A stretch of DNA of 64,000 bases from Caballeronia sp. NK8 (lineage in GTDB: Bacteria > Pseudomonadota > Gammaproteobacteria > Burkholderiales > Burkholderiaceae), in NCBI RefSeq assembly GCF_018408855.1, contig NZ_AP024324.1, positions 124,001 to 188,000 on the forward strand. Direction: 5' to 3'. This document shows, in pieces, positions 60,977-64,000 of this stretch. The translations under genes were made by a program, and so were the position numbers. The notes beneath the pieces are model-generated. The model ran no database searches. It was not told where the DNA came from and saw nothing but the letters and a program-made list of their open reading frames with translations. Position 1 is the first letter of the stretch. The number at the start of each line of letters is the position of its first letter.

Positions 60977-61304
60977 GTCTCACCTTTTTGTCAATTGATG
61001 AACCTCTTTTCAGAGGCCTATCAATTTGCGGTGCGATTGCGGCGTGTCCATGAACAAGCGCTTTCGATTGACTGTCTTCTGCGTACTTTATTTTCGTCGA
61101 TTGCAGTCTTTGTTAAGGATGTCATAAGGATGGGTATGCGTTGCAGGATGAGCCCGATCATCGCCGGGGCTTTTTCTCCCTCAGGATTTGCAGGAAAACC
61201 CGTCCTGGCTGAACCATCCCTAGATAACAGATTTGTAATTCAGCTTGCGTGAGGCGCGCGTAAAATTGCCTGCAGACGAACTTTGAGCAAACGGAACTGC
61301 CACG
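60977..61304. other. 328-bp divergent intergenic region upstream of the two-component system
   Basis: This region is AT-richer than its neighbours. It contains CCTCTTTTCAGAGG (61012-61025, a short hairpin), a TTGACT (near 61068) followed by ATTTTC as a possible promoter toward the regulator gene, a direct repeat AAGGATG/AAGGATG around 61116-61133, and a hairpin with a T-run at 61151-61175. The repeat could be a response-regulator site. No convincing protein-coding frame is present. Confidence 0.4.
61151..61175 (+). terminator. Terminator-like hairpin in the leader of the response-regulator gene
   Basis: AGCCC (61151-61155) pairs with GGGCT (61167-61171) around an 11-base loop, and the run continues TTTTTC. 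No gene precedes it on this strand, so it would act as a leader attenuator or end a small RNA started near 61070-61110. The stem is short and the case is weak. Confidence 0.35.
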
Positions 61305-61982
61305 ATGCGGGTACTCATTGTCGAAGACGAGCAGAAGGCGGGCGCCTACATCAAAAAGGGCCTCGAGGAAGCGGGTTACCTTGTCGACGTGGTCGGCGAT
61401 GGCGCCGAGGGCCTCATTCTCGCGAAAGAAGAGAACTACGACGTGATCGTTCTCGACGTCATGCTGCCCTCGATGGACGGCTGGTCCGTGGTCAAGAACC
61501 TGCGCGAGTCGAAGTCGACGCCCGTTCTTTTTTTGACCGCGCGCGACGACGTTTCCGACCGCGTGCGCGGCCTGGAACTGGGTGCCGACGACTATCTGGT
61601 CAAACCCTTCGCCTTTGTCGAACTGCTCGCCCGGGTGCGCTCGCTTGCGCGTCGCGGTCCCCCTCGGGAAAGCGATCTCATCGTTCTCGGAGATCTGGAA
61701 ATCGACGTCACGCGGCGGCGCGTCAAGCGCGCGGGCAAGCGCATCGACCTCACGCCGCGCGAGTTCGCGTTGCTGCAATTGCTCGCCAGACGGCACGGCG
61801 AAGTATTGAGCCGCACGCAGATAGCGTCATACGTCTGGGACATGAATTTCGACAGCGACACCAATGTCGTGGAAGTCGCCATACGAAGACTGCGCGCGAA
61901 GATCGACGACGAATTCGCCACCAAACTGATTCAGACCGTTCGCGGTGTGGGTTACGTCATCGCGCTGGAAGACTCGGCGTGA
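61305..61982 (+). CDS. OmpR-family response regulator (CopR/CzcR/IrlR heavy-metal type)
   Basis: This 225-residue regulator has a receiver domain (1-115) with phospho-acceptor Asp51 ([14 protein letters not shown]) and KPFAF. An OmpR-type winged helix follows (130-222) with [22 protein letters not shown] and VRGVGYV. The length and partner type match the heavy-metal-response group. It overlaps the kinase gene by four bases (GTGA). The predicted DNA target is not visible, although a direct repeat lies upstream. Confidence 0.94.
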   Translation: MRVLIVEDEQKAGAYIKKGLEEAGYLVDVVGDGAEGLILAKEENYDVIVLDVMLPSMDGWSVVKNLRESKSTPVLFLTARDDVSDRVRGLELGADDYLVKPFAFVELLARVRSLARRGPPRESDLIVLGDLEIDVTRRRVKRAGKRIDLTPREFALLQLLARRHGEVLSRTQIASYVWDMNFDSDTNVVEVAIRRLRAKIDDEFATKLIQTVRGVGYVIALEDSA

Positions 61983-63415
61983 TCAGACCACGTTCGCTGA
62001 CCACCACGCTTGCTCTGGCGTTCGCGGCGACCACACTGGCGGTATTCGGGCTCGTCGGCACGTTCGTCTACTTCGCGCTGGAACAGCAGGTCAAGGTTCA
62101 GGATGATCTCGATATCGTTCTCGCGGCCCGGCATACACGCCGCCTTGCCGACGAGTTGACCGACTACGGCGATATTCTGCAGCATCAGGAACGACTCGAA
62201 AGCCAGGTGCTCGGAAACGAAGCCCTATCGCTGCGAATCCTCGACTCGGCCGGGAAGACGCTCGTGCAACACAACGTCGATCCAGCGACCGCCACGCTGG
62301 AGATTCCCGCCGCCGTACCTGCCGACGCACAGATCACGGAACGATCCATCCTGCCGCTCGCCACGACCGCCGGCGCGCCGATTCGCGCACTCGCGGTCGA
62401 TGCCTTGCTGCAGAACGGAACGACTGCGACCATCGTCGTCATGCGCAACATGCATGACCGTTGGGTGCTGCTGGATCGATACCGCGACAAGCTGAATGTG
62501 GCAGGCATGCTCGGCGTTCTGCTGGCGTTCTGCATCGGCTATTTCCTCGTGCGTCGCGCCATGCGGCCGGTGCGTGAAATGGCTGTCGATGCGGCCAGCA
62601 TCACTTCGGACAAGCTCAATACACGCATCGAAATGTCGCGCATTCCCACCGAACTCGAACCGCTCGTCGTCTCGCTGAACGGGATGCTCGCCGGACTGGA
62701 GAGCAGCTTTCAACGACTCTCGCAATTCACCGCCGATCTCGCGCACGACATGCGTACGCCGCTTTCCAACATGCGTGGTGCGATGGAGGTCGCGCTCGCG
62801 CGGCCACGCCCCGTCGAGGAGTATCAGGCGACACTCGAGTCCAGCCTCGAAGAGTGCGAGCGGCTTTCGCGGATGATCGAGAACGTGCTGTTTCTCGCGC
62901 GCGCCGAGCATCCGCAGTTTTCGAAGAACATGCGCGTCATCGACGGCGGCAAGGAATTGCAGCATATCGGTGATTACTTCGAGGGACTGGCGGACGATGC
63001 GGGTGTTCATATCGTCGTGTGTGGGTCCGCGATGTTGCGCGTCGATGTGGAACTCTTCAGGCGCGCGGTCAGCAACCTGCTTGCCAACGCCATGCGATTC
63101 ACGCCGGCGCAAGGCGTGATCACCCTGTCGATCCACGACGCGGGAGACATGACCCGCGTATGCGTGGAGAACGAAGGCGCGCCCATTCATCCTTCCCTGC
63201 TCGAGCGGATCTTCGATCGCTTTTACCGGGCAGATCCATCGCGCGGTGCGTCAGGGGCGGCTGCAGGATCGGCCGGACTCGGACTTGCGATCGTTCGCAC
63301 CATCATGGACCTGCACGGCGGCCGCGCGCACGCCGAGAGCGATGCGCGCAGCACGCGGTTCATACTGACCTTCCCGGTTGCGGAAGCGCCTGGCTTGCCC
63401 GCGAGACAGAAATAA
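61979..63415 (+). CDS. Sensor histidine kinase (heavy-metal CusS/CzcS/IrlS type)
   Basis: This 478-residue kinase has TM1 (about 12-32), a periplasmic domain of about 140 residues, TM2 (about 174-191), HAMP, HisKA with His256 ([12 protein letters not shown]) and an ATPase domain with NLLANAMRF and [10 protein letters not shown]. It starts with GTG overlapping the regulator stop. The layout equals that of heavy-metal sensor kinases, but no efflux or copper genes are in view downstream apart from small periplasmic proteins. The periplasmic part has no Met/His-rich metal motif, so the signal is uncertain. Confidence 0.93.
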   Translation: MIRPRSLTTTLALAFAATTLAVFGLVGTFVYFALEQQVKVQDDLDIVLAARHTRRLADELTDYGDILQHQERLESQVLGNEALSLRILDSAGKTLVQHNVDPATATLEIPAAVPADAQITERSILPLATTAGAPIRALAVDALLQNGTTATIVVMRNMHDRWVLLDRYRDKLNVAGMLGVLLAFCIGYFLVRRAMRPVREMAVDAASITSDKLNTRIEMSRIPTELEPLVVSLNGMLAGLESSFQRLSQFTADLAHDMRTPLSNMRGAMEVALARPRPVEEYQATLESSLEECERLSRMIENVLFLARAEHPQFSKNMRVIDGGKELQHIGDYFEGLADDAGVHIVVCGSAMLRVDVELFRRAVSNLLANAMRFTPAQGVITLSIHDAGDMTRVCVENEGAPIHPSLLERIFDRFYRADPSRGASGAAAGSAGLGLAIVRTIMDLHGGRAHAESDARSTRFILTFPVAEAPGLPARQK

Positions 63416-63597
63416 ACGTTCCGCAGGCAGCAGCGTTTCTACGCCTTCAGATTTCAAACTTGTAACGTCACAGTCAGACTTTCGGCAGCGCTCCGAATCC
63501 AGAATGACTTCAGCGTCGGCAATCATTGAAGCCGGTGTCGGGAGGGTCAATTGCACTCGGGCAAAACCCTCGTCTTCTATATCGGAGAGGGAAAACC

Positions 63598-63870
63598 ATG
63601 AAAGCTATGGCATGTGCGGTACTGGTAGCGACCACATTGCTGCCGTTCAGCGCGTTCGCGCAAACCACGGGCGGCCAGGTGACACGCGCGGAAGTGCGCG
63701 CCGATCTCGCGCAGCTGGAAGCGGTCGGGTATCGGCCGAGCACACATGACGCCGATTATCCCAATGCGCTCATGTCCGCCGAAGCGAAAGTCGCAGCGAT
63801 GCAAGGTCACAACGGCGCGTATGGCGGCGATCAGGGCGGCGCGCATCAAACGGGCACCGCTGCGCAATAG
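63598..63870 (+). CDS. DUF4148 small periplasmic protein
   Basis: This 90-residue protein has a signal peptide ending SAFAQ (about residue 22). The DUF4148 motif VTRAEVRADLAQLEAVGY, followed by ADYPNALMSAEAKVA, makes up the mature part. This family is common in Burkholderiales and of unknown function; it is frequently near metal or stress two-component systems. GGAGAGGGAAAACC precedes the ATG. It follows the sensor kinase by 182 bp. Confidence 0.9.
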   Translation: MKAMACAVLVATTLLPFSAFAQTTGGQVTRAEVRADLAQLEAVGYRPSTHDADYPNALMSAEAKVAAMQGHNGAYGGDQGGAHQTGTAAQ

Positions 63871-63935
63871 CGTTTGAAGCGGCGTCGCCGCGAAACTCAA
63901 TTAATCTATTTACGTATTCCTAAGGGACTTGGATC

Positions 63936-64000
63936 ATGAACAAGGCTGCTATGTTTCTTCTCGCTTCATTGGCTATTGGCGTGGCAGGTCAGGCGTCCGC
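63936..64000 (+). CDS. 5' end of a secreted protein gene cut by the window edge
   Basis: An ATG preceded by AAGGGACTTGGATC opens MNKAAMFLLASLAIGVAGQAS, a typical signal peptide. The frame runs off the window after 21 codons. It is probably another small exported protein of the DUF4148 neighbourhood, but the mature part is not visible. Confidence 0.6.
   Translation, partial: MNKAAMFLLASLAIGVAGQAS

Noticed and set aside
61305..63415. The response regulator/kinase pair as a relocated KdpE partner
   Set aside because: The regulator is followed by its own overlapping kinase of the heavy-metal type, and the two form a complete system.
1..64000. CRISPR arrays, tRNA/rRNA genes, transposases, integrases or attachment-site repeats
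   Set aside because: None was found on reading both strands; no regularly spaced repeats, tRNA-like cloverleaf ends or transposase motifs were seen.

Overview
The window looks like chromosomal DNA of a Burkholderia-type betaproteobacterium (Paraburkholderia/Caballeronia-like). The G+C content is high, genes are densely packed with many 1-4 bp ATGA/GTGA/TGATG overlaps, and there are four general porins of the Burkholderiales 16-strand trimeric type, a DUF4148 protein, many LysR regulators and many CaiB/BaiF CoA-transferases. I see no rRNA, tRNA, CRISPR array, insertion sequence or prophage. This assignment is an inference from gene style, not from a marker gene.

Layout. (1) 1-10031: LysR and SDR genes, then an AraC regulator followed by a same-strand set: ketopantoate-reductase-like protein, CaiB/BaiF transferase, odd MaoC-like protein, porin, cytochrome P450, SDR and EthD-like protein. 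(2) 10072-11510: three unknown small genes. (3) 11824-19417: kdp potassium-uptake operon (35-codon ORF, kdpF, kdpA, kdpB, kdpC, kdpD) that stops at kdpD. There is no kdpE; a convergent porin overlaps the kdpD 3' end. (4) 20925-28256: ABC importer whose binding-protein gene is frameshifted, then FAD oxidoreductase, CoA-transferase, enoyl-CoA hydratase, 7Fe ferredoxin and LysR. (5) 28270-33609: LysR, divergent acyl-CoA dehydrogenase, CoA-transferase and MHS transporter. (6) 33661-48378: a catabolic island with paired genes (two beta-keto-acid cleavage enzymes, two TauD/TfdA dioxygenases, two MFS transporters) plus GntR and AraC regulators, CoA-transferase, thiolase, porin, quinone reductase and a serine hydrolase.

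(7) 48475-51787: a thiolase remnant with a large internal deletion, then glaH-lhgO for glutarate oxidation and a divergent LysR. (8) 51878-59100: an acetyltransferase, then a minus-strand set of IclR, OPT transporter, class V aminotransferase, peptidase E, porin and DUF1177. (9) 59294-64000: secreted phosphodiesterase, a heavy-metal-type two-component system, and small periplasmic proteins.

How it fits together. Most of the window is a string of separate, individually regulated catabolic modules for organic acids. Each tends to have an uptake part (porin plus ABC, MFS, MHS or OPT transporter), a CoA-activating part and a local regulator. The most informative non-coding signal is a palindrome centred on GTCGAC in AT-rich DNA. 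It occurs upstream of four transcription units in region 6, and three copies sit 66-71 bp from the start codon, one of them the gntR start. This suggests a GntR/FCD regulon joining a transporter and cleavage enzyme, a porin and a dioxygenase. The strongest candidates for undescribed biochemistry are this regulon, the OPT/peptidase E/aminotransferase/DUF1177 module, and the ABC/FAD-oxidoreductase/ferredoxin module.
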